Of a stretch of 64,000 nt of DNA, positions 1 to 10,383 are shown piece after piece. The DNA is taken from positions 235,435-299,434 of the forward strand of contig NZ_FOMZ01000006.1 of the NCBI RefSeq assembly GCF_900112765.1, written 5' to 3'. Origin of the DNA: Actinopolyspora alba. Its GTDB lineage: Bacteria; Actinomycetota; Actinomycetes; Mycobacteriales; Pseudonocardiaceae. Position 1 is the stretch's first letter. Each line of letters begins with the position of its first letter. A program made the translations under genes and the position numbers. Under the pieces are notes generated by a model that worked only from the letters and a program-made list of their open reading frames with translations, made no database searches and was not told the DNA's origin.

Positions 1-1
1 C

Positions 2-565
2 GAGGGACTACGGCTGCTGACCTGGGACACCGAAGCACACCAGCTCCGGCGACGGCTGGCCTTCCTGCGCCGCACGTTCGGCGAACCCTGGCCCGGCACC
101 GACGAGACCGACCTGCTGGCCACGGTCGACACCTGGCTGGAACCCGAACTCTCGGCCGCACACTGCCGCGCCGACCTGGAACGCATCGACATCGGGCAAA
201 CACTGCACCGCCTGCTGCCGTGGCCCGAGGCCGGGCGGCTCGACGAACTGGCCCCGCCACGGATGCAGGTACCGTCCGGTGCGCGGATCCGCCTCGACTA
301 CGACGACGAACAACCCGTCCTGCCGGTACGGCTCCAGGAAGTCTTCGGCTGGACCAGCGTGCCCACCATCGCCGACGGCCGCGTCACGGTGCTGATGCGG
401 CTGCTCGACCCCGCCGGACGGCCCGCCGCCGTCACCGGCGACCTGACCTCGTTCTGGAACAACGGCTACCACCAGGTCCGCGCCGAACTGCGGGGCCAGT
501 ACCTCAAGCACCCGTGGCCGGAGGACCCGTGGAACGCCGCACCCGACCGACCACGCGGCGGCTGA
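2..565 (+). CDS. hrpB: ATP-dependent helicase HrpB, C-terminal part (partial at window start)
   Basis: The reading frame is open from the left edge and ends in TGA, so only the last 187 residues are present. The end carries the HrpB-type C-terminal signature: a segment reading LQEVFGWTSVPTIADGRV, then DLTSFWNNGYHQVRAEL, then the conserved RGQYLKHPWPEDP tail. HrpB is a DEAH-box RNA/DNA helicase of the DExH family; the helicase motifs lie outside the window. The gene converges on the minus-strand reductase gene with only a 9-base gap. Recognition rests on the C-terminal HrpB domain alone, which is distinctive. Confidence 0.85.
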   Translation, partial: EGLRLLTWDTEAHQLRRRLAFLRRTFGEPWPGTDETDLLATVDTWLEPELSAAHCRADLERIDIGQTLHRLLPWPEAGRLDELAPPRMQVPSGARIRLDYDDEQPVLPVRLQEVFGWTSVPTIADGRVTVLMRLLDPAGRPAAVTGDLTSFWNNGYHQVRAELRGQYLKHPWPEDPWNAAPDRPRGG

Positions 566-574
566 CAAGACCGG

Positions 575-1132
575 TTACCGGAGACGGTAGCGCACATGGA
601 CCATGCCATTACCGAAACGACGCTGGTCGAGCAGCTCAAGCTCGGCAGACACCCCGCGCGGAAAGAACGACTTACCACCACCCACCAAGACCGGAGCGAA
701 AAACAGCCCGCACTCATCGACCAGCCCCGCCTCGAACGCGTGAGCAGCCAGCTCCGGTCCACCCACGGCGAGATCGCGCTCGGCCGAGTTCTTCAGGCGC
801 CGCACCGCCTCGACGTCGAAGGTTCGTTCGATCCGGGTGCGGGTGGTGACCACCGTATCCAGCGTGCCGGAGTAGACGATCTTGTCGGCCGCCCGCCACA
901 GTCGCGCGAACTCACCCATGGCGGGGGAGTGTTCGGCCAGCGCGGGATCGGTCTCCCACCCGGTCATCAACTCGTAGAGCCTACGCCCGTACAGATGCGT
1001 ACCGACCGGCCGCTCCAGCTCGTTGATGAAGGCCAACACCTCCTCGTCGGGTACTGCCCAGTCAAAACGGCCGTGCTCGTCGGCGATGTAGCCGTCGAGC
1101 GAGGCCAGCGCGGAACAGATCAGCCTCGCCAT
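575..1132 (-). CDS. Dihydrofolate reductase family protein (RibD C-terminal-like)
   Basis: A 185-residue protein of the RibD_C/dihydrofolate-reductase-like fold. It opens MARLICSALASLDGYIAD, the usual start of this family, and has GRRLYELM, VVTTRTRIERTF and the C-terminal FFAPVLVGGGKSFFP motif of the NADPH-binding fold. These cytoplasmic proteins are usually annotated as deaminase/reductase; the substrate is unknown. I chose the ATG at 1132 because it starts the conserved N-terminus and has GGGAG just upstream; the longer frame to 1189 would add unconserved sequence. It follows the GNAT gene on the same strand, whose stop lies about 55 bases upstream, so co-transcription is plausible. Confidence 0.85.
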   Translation of the reverse strand: MARLICSALASLDGYIADEHGRFDWAVPDEEVLAFINELERPVGTHLYGRRLYELMTGWETDPALAEHSPAMGEFARLWRAADKIVYSGTLDTVVTTRTRIERTFDVEAVRRLKNSAERDLAVGGPELAAHAFEAGLVDECGLFFAPVLVGGGKSFFPRGVSAELELLDQRRFGNGMVHVRYRLR

Positions 1133-1185
1133 GGCACTCCCGTCCTGTGCGACGTGTCCGCTGCGGGCGCTTTCCCGCGGTCTCG

Positions 1186-1818
1186 TCACGACAGCACTTC
1201 ACTGCGGTAGTGGTACCGACACACCTCGGAAAACCCCATGCTCTCGTACAACCGCAGCGCCGGCGAGTTGCCACCGTCGACCTGCAGATACATCCCCTCG
1301 GCTCCCAGGTCCGACGCCCAGTCGGCCAACGACCGCAACACCTCACGAGCCGCACCCCGCCCACGCGCCCGCGGCAGCGTGGCCATCCCGAACACACCGG
1401 CCCACCCGCCGTCGACGACCGCCCGGCCCACCGCCACGAGTTCATCACCGTCGAGCACGCCGACATAGGCACTCGGCCGCTCCACCCGGGCGAGCATCTC
1501 CCACTCCGGCCGGCAACCACCGCCATCACCGTGCACCGCACGCCACACGTCGAACCACGCCCCAGTGGGTGACTCCGTCAACCGAGTCTCCGCACCGCTC
1601 GATCGCGCCCGGGCACGGACATCGCCCACCGACGCCGCCCACAACGACATCGGGGTGTGCCGGTAGTAGCCGCGTTCGGCCAACAGCACATCGAGCTCGA
1701 CCGGGCAGACACCCGGTGTGAGCTGAAAAGTCGTCGCCCTGCCGAACCCCGCGTAGAACCTCTCGACCGCCGAAACCGCACGCACCAGAAGACGGTACCG
1801 GACCGCCCCGCAGCGCAT
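1186..1818 (-). CDS. GNAT family N-acetyltransferase, apparently N-terminally shortened
   Basis: 210 residues. The C-terminal GNAT domain is clear: FGMATLPRARGRGAARE is the acetyl-CoA-binding loop (Q/R-x-x-G-x-G/A type), followed by YLQVDGGNSPALRLYESMGF. The upstream part (ERFYAGFGRATTFQLTP) matches the linker region of larger actinobacterial GNATs that have a leading segment ending in RANSV-type sequence before it. That leading segment is missing here: the frame above the ATG at 1818 is open but reads unlike the family and runs into the 3' end of the neighbouring oxidoreductase gene. It may be a functional short form or a decayed gene. Substrate unknown. Confidence 0.7.
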   Translation of the reverse strand: MRCGAVRYRLLVRAVSAVERFYAGFGRATTFQLTPGVCPVELDVLLAERGYYRHTPMSLWAASVGDVRARARSSGAETRLTESPTGAWFDVWRAVHGDGGGCRPEWEMLARVERPSAYVGVLDGDELVAVGRAVVDGGWAGVFGMATLPRARGRGAAREVLRSLADWASDLGAEGMYLQVDGGNSPALRLYESMGFSEVCRYHYRSEVLS

Positions 1819-1840
1819 CCCACTGTGGCGCGCCGGACGT

Positions 1841-2731
1841 TCACGCGGCCAGGTGCCGCCAACTGTCCGGCTCGGCCCGCAGGTACTCGGCGAAACTCCA
1901 CGGCCGCCGCCCGGTGACGTGCTCGACCGTGTGGCTGGTCACCGAGGTTTCCCCCGAGGCGATGGCCAAATACGACCCCACCCAGGCGTCGACCTGCCAC
2001 TGCTGGGCACCGGCCCGCGACTGGCGTGCCTCCTGCTCCTCCTCGGCGTGATAGGTGATGTCACGACCGGTGACCTCACCGAGCAGCCGGGCGGTTTCGT
2101 GCAGATCCAGCGGCTCCGGACCGGACACGTCGTAAACCCGGTCGGCGTGGTCGTCGTCGAGCAACACCTCCGTCGCCAACCGCGCCACGTCCCACCTGGC
2201 CACCCAGGCGGCCCGACCACTTCCAGCCGGCCCCCGGATCACCCCGTCGTCACCGACGAAACGCGGCACCAGGTCGGCATACATCGAATTGCGCAGCGCG
2301 GTCAACCGCATCCCGCCGGCGGCGATGGCCTGTTCAGTAGCCGAGTGCTCCCGAGCGAACGGGAAGGTAGCGTGCGGAGCGGCTCCCATGAACGAGGTGT
2401 AGACGACACGACGCACCCCCGCCTCGGCCGCCGCGTCGATCACCGTGCGATGCAGCCACAACCGGGCCGGATCCTCGTGAGCGGAAACGAACAGCACCGT
2501 GTCCACACCACGAAACGCCCGCAGCAACGCCGCCTGGTCCGCATAGGACGCCTGCACCACCGAACAGTTCTCCACCCGGGGAAGACGTTCGGGACTGCGA
2601 GCCACGAGCCGCTGCGGCACCCCACGCCGCTCGAGCAATCGACAGATCCCACTGCCGAGCTCACCGGTGGCGCCGGTAAGCGCGATCGACTCCGCCAACA
2701 TCGCACCCTTCAGCCGTGTGTGATCGATCAT
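1841..2731 (-). CDS. NmrA-like NAD(P)-binding oxidoreductase
   Basis: 296 residues. The nucleotide-binding loop ALTGATGELGSGICRLL is at about residues 17-33 and RRVVYTSFMGA follows the Rossmann strand, as in NmrA/quinone-oxidoreductase-2 (QorB/YtfG) type atypical short-chain dehydrogenases. The C-terminal half (YDVSGPEPLDLHETARLL) matches the same family. It probably reduces small quinones or senses the NADP redox state; which of these cannot be told from sequence. Starts are possible at 2731 and at the ATG at 2701 (MLAESIALTGATG), the latter placing the Rossmann fold at the usual distance from the N-terminus. Its stop lies 22 bases before the GNAT start on the same strand, suggesting an operon of three genes running to 575. 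Confidence 0.8.
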   Translation of the reverse strand: MIDHTRLKGAMLAESIALTGATGELGSGICRLLERRGVPQRLVARSPERLPRVENCSVVQASYADQAALLRAFRGVDTVLFVSAHEDPARLWLHRTVIDAAAEAGVRRVVYTSFMGAAPHATFPFAREHSATEQAIAAGGMRLTALRNSMYADLVPRFVGDDGVIRGPAGSGRAAWVARWDVARLATEVLLDDDHADRVYDVSGPEPLDLHETARLLGEVTGRDITYHAEEEQEARQSRAGAQQWQVDAWVGSYLAIASGETSVTSHTVEHVTGRRPWSFAEYLRAEPDSWRHLAA

Positions 2732-2777
2732 ATCCGAAACACGACCACCACGCTGTCCACAAGGACAACGACACGGT

Positions 2778-5700
2778 TCAGAGCAGACTCAGCTGCCGAG
2801 CAGCGGACCGTTTGCCACCGTCGTCACCATCGCGCACCGCCGTGTCACCCAGTTCGGCCAGGAACGGACTGGGCGTGCGCTGACCCGCGGTGGACGCCTG
2901 GCCACGACGCGCCGCACGGGTCAGGTACAACCGCCGCTGGGCCCGCGTCATCCCCACGAAGAACAACCGCCGCTCCTCGGCGGTGTCGTCGCGCTGCTCG
3001 CCCGGCCAACGCAGCGGCAACAACCCGTCCTCACAACCGGTCACGAACACAACCGGGTATTCCAGCCCCTTCGCGGCGTGCAGCGTCAAAAGCGACACCG
3101 CGTCCGCACGCGGGTCCAACGCGTCGACCTCCGCGCCCAGCATGACCTCCTGGCAAAACCCGAGCACATCCTCACCGAAACGTGAAGCCAGCGGGGTCAA
3201 CAACTCCACGGCCGTGTGCAGCTGTTCAACCTGCTCACCCAGTGTCTCGGCCACAGTGGCGGCGGCCTGCTCCAGCTGCCGCAGCACCGTTCCGGAACGG
3301 CGACCGGCATAACCGAGCTCCCGCAGCAACGGCTCCACCCCGGCGCGCGCCGCCAGCGGGTCGTGACTGCGTTTCTGCACCGGAAATCCGTGCCGGGTCA
3401 ACTCCTCGGCCAACATCCGCGACTGCGCATCGGTGCGGTAAACCACCGCGATGTCGCCGAACCCCAACGACGAGGTCTCGTAACCGTCGGCGCTGCCGCT
3501 GTCCAGCGAATGGAAGGTGGCACCGCCGAGCAATCCGTCGACGGTGCGGGCCACGAACCTCGCCTCGGCCCGCTCATCGGACGCCCGGTGCAGCACGATC
3601 GGGTGGTCACTGTCGGCACCCACCGGCCGCAGCGTCCGTCCCGGAACCAGACTCTCCGGACGAATCGCCCGCACCGCGCCCTCGACGATGCGCCGCCCAC
3701 TGCGATAGTTCCGCGTCAACGCCCGCACCGGAGCATCCGGATAGTCCCGCTCGAACCGCAGAAAAAACCCCACATCGGCGCCACGGAAACCGTAAATCGC
3801 CTGATCCGGGTCGCCGATGACGGTCAGATTGGCCGCGGCGGGCGCCAGCAACCGCAACAGTCGGTACTGCACCTCGTCGACATCCTGGTACTCGTCCACG
3901 CTGATCCAGCGATACCGCCGCCGATACCACTCGGCCAACTCCGGATCGGCCCGCAACAGCTCTACCGGCAGCACCAGCAGATCGTCGAAATCCACCAGCC
4001 CCTCCCGCCGCAGCGCCGCGGTGTAGTCGGGCAACAACTCCGCGACCTCACCGGAGACCTCACCACCCCGACGAGCACGCGAAAGCACCGAGACAAACTG
4101 CCGCGCCCTCCGCTCGTCACCGGTCAACGACACCAGAATCCGGTGTCGCCGGTCGACGTCGACCAGGGCGACGTCCTCGGGCAACCCCAGTGCGGCGTGG
4201 TTGTCCCGCACGATGCTCAACCCCAACGAGTGAAACGTCGCCACAGTGACCTCACGGCCCCGTTCTCCCACCAACGCGGTGATCCGTCGGCTCATCTCCG
4301 CCGCGGCCCGCCTGGTGAAAGTGATGGCCAAACAGCTCGAGGCGGGCACATCCCGTTCTTCGACCAGGTGAGCGATCCGGTGCGTGATCGTGCGGGTCTT
4401 ACCCGTACCCGGCCCGGCAACGATCATCAACGGCCCGGAATCCACTTCGGCAGCGGCCCGCTGCTCGGCATCGAGTTCGGCCAGCACCCCAGTGGCCGGG
4501 GCCACGTCGGCCCCGGCAGCATCCGGGGTATCCGGAACATCCCGGGCGCCGAAGGATTCCCCTTCCCGCTCCTCGAGCGGTACGGTGACCTCGTCAGCGA
4601 ACGGTGGGGAAGTGGTGGCGACCCCGCCGACGACCGTCTCCGAGCCACCCGCCGCCTCCGGCCGAGTAGCCGCCTCCGGCAGGGTAGGGGCGGTCAACTC
4701 GTCGTCGGCGAATAACGAGGCGGCACCGCCACCGCGCACCCGCGGGAGCTCTTCCGGCTCGAACACGCGAATCGTGCCGTACTCACCGTCAAAACCGGCT
4801 TCCCGGTGCACCGCGCCCGTACGCAGCCGCTCGATCGCCTCGGCCAACGCACCGCTGTCCCGCCGCAACCGCTCGACCGGGACATCCTCCAGGATGGCCA
4901 GCTCGGAACCGTGCCGCGCCGTGAGCTCGCTGATCTCACCGAAGACCTTCTTGCTCTTGGGCCCGACACCCCGGATCTCACCGACGATCTCCGGAAGCGG
5001 TATCAGATTGCGGTATCCCGCCGCGCCGGACGGGCGCACACCCTCCGGACGATCCGCCAACGCATCCACCCGATTGAGCACCCCCACCGTCAACGGTTTG
5101 CCACAGTCCGGACACCTGCGCCCATGACGCCGCGTCTCGGCCGGATCGAACCGCACCCCGCACTTGCGGTGCCCGTCGAGGTGGTACTTGCCCTCCTCGG
5201 GGAAGAACTCCACCGTCCCCTCGAAACCAACACCGGTCTCCAACGCGCGACGCATCGCGAAATAGTCCAGCTCGGTGTCGAACACAGTGGCTTCCCGAGC
5301 CAACATCGGCGGTGAGTGCGCGTCGGAATGACTCACCAGGGTGTACCCGTCCAACGCCGACAGTCGCCAGTTCATCTCCGGGTCACTGGACAACCCCGTC
5401 TCCAGCGCGAAAACGTGGCCCGCCAGATCCCGGTAGCACTCACCGATCGAATCGAACCCGGCCTTGGACCCCAGAACGGCGAACCACGGAGTCCAGATAT
5501 GAGCGGGCACCAGATACGAGCCCGCCCCGGACTCCAACGTGATCTCCAACAGATCCCGCGCGTCCAACCCCAGAATAGGACGCCCGTCCGAACCCAGATT
5601 GCCGATGTTTCCGAGTCTGCGGCTGAATTCCTCGGCCGCGTCGAAATCCGGGACATAGCACAAATGGTGAATCTTGCGAGTATAGTCCCCGTACTTGTAG

Positions 5701-5990
5701 ATCGTGGCGATCTCCACCGACAGCATGAACCGCACCGGAGTGTGGCACTCGGTGGGCAACGTACGCAGCACCGCACGCTCGTACTCCGGACGCAGCCGCA
5801 ACAGTCCCGGCTCGGCGGGTTCCAGAACCTCACGCAGGTGCGCACGCCAAGCCGGATGTGTGAAGTCCCCGGTACCCACCACCGTGACCCCCTTGCGACG
5901 CGCCCACCAGGCCAGGTGCTCGATGTCGCAGTCCTTGCTGCACGCGCGGGAGTACTTGGAGTGGATATGCAAGTCAGCGTAGAAGCGCAC
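2778..5990 (-). CDS. EndoQ-like PHP endonuclease fused to a UvrD/Rep-family DNA helicase
   Basis: About 1070 residues in two parts. Residues 1 to roughly 430 are an endonuclease Q/PHP-type nuclease: FYADLHIHSKYSRACSKD at the start, GTGDFTHPAW, SVEIATIYKYGDY, LVPAHIWTPWFAVLGSK, a SHSDAHSP metal motif and a four-cysteine zinc site (CGVRF...CPDCG). EndoQ nicks DNA 5' of deaminated bases and abasic sites. After an acidic low-complexity linker, residues ~505-1000 are a superfamily 1A helicase: Walker A VAGPGTGKTRT, Walker B VDEYQDVDE, VIGDPDQAIYGFRGAD, LTRNYRSGRR, TLHAAKGLEYPVVF and FVGMTRAQRRLYL. The GTG at 5990 was chosen because it places VRFYADLHIHS at the N-terminus, as in stand-alone EndoQ. 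A DNA-repair role is inferred. Confidence 0.88.
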   Translation of the reverse strand: MRFYADLHIHSKYSRACSKDCDIEHLAWWARRKGVTVVGTGDFTHPAWRAHLREVLEPAEPGLLRLRPEYERAVLRTLPTECHTPVRFMLSVEIATIYKYGDYTRKIHHLCYVPDFDAAEEFSRRLGNIGNLGSDGRPILGLDARDLLEITLESGAGSYLVPAHIWTPWFAVLGSKAGFDSIGECYRDLAGHVFALETGLSSDPEMNWRLSALDGYTLVSHSDAHSPPMLAREATVFDTELDYFAMRRALETGVGFEGTVEFFPEEGKYHLDGHRKCGVRFDPAETRRHGRRCPDCGKPLTVGVLNRVDALADRPEGVRPSGAAGYRNLIPLPEIVGEIRGVGPKSKKVFGEISELTARHGSELAILEDVPVERLRRDSGALAEAIERLRTGAVHREAGFDGEYGTIRVFEPEELPRVRGGGAASLFADDELTAPTLPEAATRPEAAGGSETVVGGVATTSPPFADEVTVPLEEREGESFGARDVPDTPDAAGADVAPATGVLAELDAEQRAAAEVDSGPLMIVAGPGTGKTRTITHRIAHLVEERDVPASSCLAITFTRRAAAEMSRRITALVGERGREVTVATFHSLGLSIVRDNHAALGLPEDVALVDVDRRHRILVSLTGDERRARQFVSVLSRARRGGEVSGEVAELLPDYTAALRREGLVDFDDLLVLPVELLRADPELAEWYRRRYRWISVDEYQDVDEVQYRLLRLLAPAAANLTVIGDPDQAIYGFRGADVGFFLRFERDYPDAPVRALTRNYRSGRRIVEGAVRAIRPESLVPGRTLRPVGADSDHPIVLHRASDERAEARFVARTVDGLLGGATFHSLDSGSADGYETSSLGFGDIAVVYRTDAQSRMLAEELTRHGFPVQKRSHDPLAARAGVEPLLRELGYAGRRSGTVLRQLEQAAATVAETLGEQVEQLHTAVELLTPLASRFGEDVLGFCQEVMLGAEVDALDPRADAVSLLTLHAAKGLEYPVVFVTGCEDGLLPLRWPGEQRDDTAEERRLFFVGMTRAQRRLYLTRAARRGQASTAGQRTPSPFLAELGDTAVRDGDDGGKRSAARQLSLL

Positions 5991-6103
5991 CCGCCGATCT
6001 TGCCAAACCGGCCACACCCGTCACGCCCGGGCCACACAGCACCCCGCACGAACCCGACGAAACCCCTCTGACGAGGCCGACACCTTCAGGGCCCGACAAA
6101 CAC

Positions 6104-6141
6104 GCGGGGCCGGTGGAAACATCCGCAACCACCGGCCCCGC
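6104..6141 (-). terminator. Strong hairpin terminator after mdh
   Basis: Perfect 13-base inverted repeat (GCGGGGCCGGTGG at 6104-6116 and its complement at 6129-6141) with a 12-base loop, lying 17 bases beyond the mdh stop codon. It has no long U tract, as is usual for high-GC actinobacterial terminators. It also separates mdh from the start of the EndoQ-helicase gene. Confidence 0.75.
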
Positions 6142-6157
6142 ACACCGCACGAACGGA

Positions 6158-7183
<1,026 letters not shown>

Positions 7184-7376
7184 CTATCCACCCGAACACC
7201 ACGAACCGGGCGCCCCCGCCACGGATCACACCCCGGACACCGGTCATACCGAAACGAAACCGATTCAGCCGAAACCCCGTACGACAATCCAACGACACGG
7301 TCGACACACCCGGTCACCACCACCGCACGACACACGCCGTGTTTCGCCACACACCACAATCCAGCAGAATGGAATC

Positions 7377-8093
7377 ATGCTGCAGGTCTGCCTCAACGGT
7401 CCCCGGGGCATTCGGGAACACCACCACCTACCCGTACAACCACCGGACCTCGCCGCGGCCGCAGCTCACAGCATCGCCGCGGGCGCCGAGGACGTCCACG
7501 TACACCCCAAAACCCCCGACGGTGCCGACAGCCTCGACGCCACCACGGTGGCCGCCGCCGTCAACGCGATCCGCGCCGCCGCCCCGGGCATCACAGTGGG
7601 AATCCCCACCACCGCCTGGACCACCCCCGACACACCCTCCCGACTCGACGCCATAGCGAGCTGGACCGTCCTCCCGGATCACGCCTCGGTCGACTGGCAC
7701 GAACCCGACGCCGAACGAATCGCCCAGGCACTGCTGAAACGCGGGATCGGCATCGAAGCCGGCATCCACTCCGGAACCGAGGCCGGTGAGCACTTCGCCG
7801 AATGGCCCCACCGCGAGCAGGCACTCCGCATCCTCGCCGAGGTCGTCGACCCCACCACGACGGGCGCGACAGCCACCGCCGAAACACTGCTGGCACGAAT
7901 CCGCCCCACCCGCACACCCATCCTGCTGCACGGCAGGGCCGCCGGTGCCTGGCCGGTACTGCGCCTCGCAGAGCAACAGGGCCTGCACACCCGAATCGGT
8001 CTGGAAGACACCCTGCTGCTTCCCGACGGCACCATCGCCGACGACAACGCCCAACTCGTCACCGCAGTACGCACCCGAGCGGCACACGGCTGA
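7377..8093 (+). CDS. BKACE-family (3-keto-5-aminohexanoate cleavage-like) protein
   Basis: 238 residues of the DUF849/BKACE family, which condenses a beta-keto acid with acetyl-CoA using a bound divalent metal. The metal motif DVHVHPKTPDG is near residue 40 and the glutamate-bearing IGLEDTLLLPDG is near the C-terminus, in the family order. The protein is shorter than typical BKACEs (about 270-310 residues), mainly by shortened inter-motif segments, so the substrate is likely different and unknown. The ATG at 7377 begins MLQVCLNGPRG, the expected first strand; the frame upstream is open but unlike the family. It is divergent from mdh with 232 bases between starts. Confidence 0.78.
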   Translation: MLQVCLNGPRGIREHHHLPVQPPDLAAAAAHSIAAGAEDVHVHPKTPDGADSLDATTVAAAVNAIRAAAPGITVGIPTTAWTTPDTPSRLDAIASWTVLPDHASVDWHEPDAERIAQALLKRGIGIEAGIHSGTEAGEHFAEWPHREQALRILAEVVDPTTTGATATAETLLARIRPTRTPILLHGRAAGAWPVLRLAEQQGLHTRIGLEDTLLLPDGTIADDNAQLVTAVRTRAAHG

Positions 8094-8857
8094 ACCGCAC
8101 GAATCGTCACCGCCCAGCGCGGTGGGGAAGTGGTACCTCGCAGTGCCGGTCAGTGAACCCGTACCTCGTGTTCGACTTCCCCGCGCTGTCCCGCGACGGA
8201 CAGTCACCACGACCCGATAACCGTTCTCGTGACGAATCGAGAGGTTCTCCACATGTTCGGCCTCGACTCGTACTCGAAGTAATCCGCGCCGCAGGTACCG
8301 AGCAGCACGACCACGAGTCGGACACCGACGCTTCTCCCGGACTTCCCGCGTCCGTACCGGACAGTGGCACAGCGCGGAGAAGAGTGGACTCGCCGTCGCG
8401 AAATCCATTACTTAACATAATGTGTCTTATCGGCTAAATTCGTGCCCGGTGTATCCGGTGGTTGCGGCGACCGCTCTCGGCGTTCTTTCACCTTCCACCG
8501 GAGACTGTTGGCGGTGCCCGCAGGTGCTGAGTGCCCGCTCAGCTAGCTGACATGTGGATTATCAGGGCCTTCAGGACGACTCCGACGGTGCTTCCGCTGC
8601 CTGGCGGGCCGGGACGATGATCTCGGGATGTCCATGGGTCCGTGGAAGCGCGGATTCGTCACCGTGATGACGCTGTCTCGTGCGGAGAGAAATCGGAGCG
8701 TGTCACCGTGCTCGTGCCGATGTCGGTCGAGACACACCGAACCGACACGTCCCCACTCCGAGCCGAACCTCCGTCCACTCCCATGAAACGTGGATAACAA
8801 ATATTATCCATCATTTGGTGTGTCGACTTTTCGCACCGGCGCCGACCGGTGGCGTGC
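8094..8857. other. 764-base stretch without a recognisable gene
   Basis: No reading frame here has recognisable sequence. A small 6-base-arm hairpin (8108-8124) could end the BKACE transcript. There is an unusually A/T-rich patch around 8405-8445 and another at 8790-8820. The stretch lies between the convergent BKACE and DHA2 transporter genes, so it is not expected to hold their promoters; it may be decayed coding DNA. Confidence 0.5.
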
Positions 8858-10324
8858 TCACCGAGGATTCCGGGTGCACGGATCCTGGCAGGCGTGGTTC
8901 ACGGCCGGCAGCGGCAGTGAACGCACCCGGGCGGCGTTTTCGACACCGACCGCCGCTGTCACGGCCCCTGCCACGCACAGTCCGGCGGAGATGAACATGG
9001 CCGTTGCGTACCCCTGCCCCAGCGGTTGTCCCGCGGCGATTCCGGACAGTCCCGCCAGCGGTGGCAGTACCGCCACCGCCAGCAGCCCGGCCATCCGCGA
9101 TATGGCGTTGTTGACGCCGGAGGCGACACCACCGTGTTCGCGTCCGACCGAGGCCAGTACGGCCGAGGTCAGCGGTGCCACGGTGACCGACAGTCCGAGG
9201 CCGAAGATCAGCACGGCGGGCAGCACGGTCGTCGCATAGGACGTTCCGGGCGTCACACGTGTCATCAGCACCAGCCCGCAGGCACACACCAGCGGGCCGA
9301 TGGTCATCGGCCACCGCGGACCGATCCGCTGTGCCAGTGCTCCCATTCTGCTGGACAGCAGCAGCATGACCACGGTGATCGGCAAGGTGGCGATTCCCGC
9401 GGCCATCGCCGAGTAGCCGAGCGTCTGCTGCAGCTGCAACGACAGCAGGAACAACGCCGAGCTCAGGGCACCGTAGACGGTGAACGTGGTGAGGTTGGCC
9501 CCGACGAACTGGCGCGAGCGGAACAGCGACAGCGGAAGCAACGGTGCGGACTGCTTCGCCTCGACGAACGGAAAGGTAAGCAGACCCGCTGTTCCGACGA
9601 GTGCCGCGAGCACGGTGACCGGGTTCCAGCCGTGTGTGGGGGTTTCGATCAGCGCGTACACGGCACCGGTCAGTCCGAGCGTGATCGCCATCGCGCCGGT
9701 GAGGTCGGGCGGTCCCGAGATGGTGGGGTCGCGGGTCTCGGGAACGTGGCGCCGGGTGACCAGCAGGGCGATCGCGGCGATGGGAAGGTTGATGAGGAAC
9801 ACCCAGCGCCAGGAGGCGGTGTCGACCAGCCACCCACCCACGAAGGGGCCGATCGCGGCGGCGATGCCGGTCAGTCCCGCCCAGGTGCCGACGGCTTTAC
9901 CGCGGTCGTCCTGGCTGATGGAGGCGTTGATCAGGGCGAGGCTGCCCGGAACCAGCAGTGCACCACCGATGCCCTGCACCAGCCGGGCGGTGATCAGTTC
10001 CGCTCCCCCGCTCGCCAGCCCGCAGCCCAGTGAGGCCAGGGTGAACAGCACCAGCCCGGCGCTGAAGACGCGTCTGCGGCCGTATCGGTCCCCGAGCGCC
10101 CCTCCCAGCAGCAGTAGTGAGCTCAGTGTCAGCAGGTAGGCGTCGAGCACCCACTGCAGCAGGGCGAAGGTGCCGCCGAGGTCACGGCTGATGGCGGGTA
10201 GCGCGACGTTGACCACCGAGCCGTCCAGGAAGGCGACTCCGGAGCCGAGCATGGTGGCGAGGATGATCCACCGCCCTTGTGCGGAGCGCAGTGGCACGGG
10301 GTCGTCGGCGCGGTGAGCGCTCAT
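8858..10324 (-). CDS. MFS drug exporter, DHA2 (EmrB/QacA) family
   Basis: 488 residues with about 14 hydrophobic membrane segments, the DHA2 number. Family motifs: FLDGSVVNVALPAISRDLG in helix 1, LQWVLDAYLL in helix 2, GDRYGRRRVFSAGL (motif A) after helix 2, and RLVQGIGGALLVPGSLALI (motif B/C region). These inner-membrane proton antiporters export hydrophobic drugs or antibiotics; the substrate cannot be told. The ATG at 10324 is followed by a short polar head (AHRADDPVPLRSAQGR) before helix 1. No TetR/MarR-type regulator is adjacent; the only upstream neighbour is a dehydrogenase fragment. Confidence 0.88.
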   Translation of the reverse strand: MSAHRADDPVPLRSAQGRWIILATMLGSGVAFLDGSVVNVALPAISRDLGGTFALLQWVLDAYLLTLSSLLLLGGALGDRYGRRRVFSAGLVLFTLASLGCGLASGGAELITARLVQGIGGALLVPGSLALINASISQDDRGKAVGTWAGLTGIAAAIGPFVGGWLVDTASWRWVFLINLPIAAIALLVTRRHVPETRDPTISGPPDLTGAMAITLGLTGAVYALIETPTHGWNPVTVLAALVGTAGLLTFPFVEAKQSAPLLPLSLFRSRQFVGANLTTFTVYGALSSALFLLSLQLQQTLGYSAMAAGIATLPITVVMLLLSSRMGALAQRIGPRWPMTIGPLVCACGLVLMTRVTPGTSYATTVLPAVLIFGLGLSVTVAPLTSAVLASVGREHGGVASGVNNAISRMAGLLAVAVLPPLAGLSGIAAGQPLGQGYATAMFISAGLCVAGAVTAAVGVENAARVRSLPLPAVNHACQDPCTRNPR

Positions 10325-10383
10325 CGGGTGAGGATAACCGCTGTGGACCGCTTCGGCCGGGGTGTTGTCGCGGACTGTGGTTC

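Noticed and set aside
8-568. Long minus-strand frame opposite hrpB
   Set aside because: It mirrors the HrpB coding frame, is Gly/Val/Pro-rich, and has no recognisable domain. The same reasoning removed many long GC-rich shadow frames.
8543-8800. 85-residue minus-strand frame in the long intergenic region
   Set aside because: No start context, no conserved motif and arginine-rich composition; not a supportable gene.
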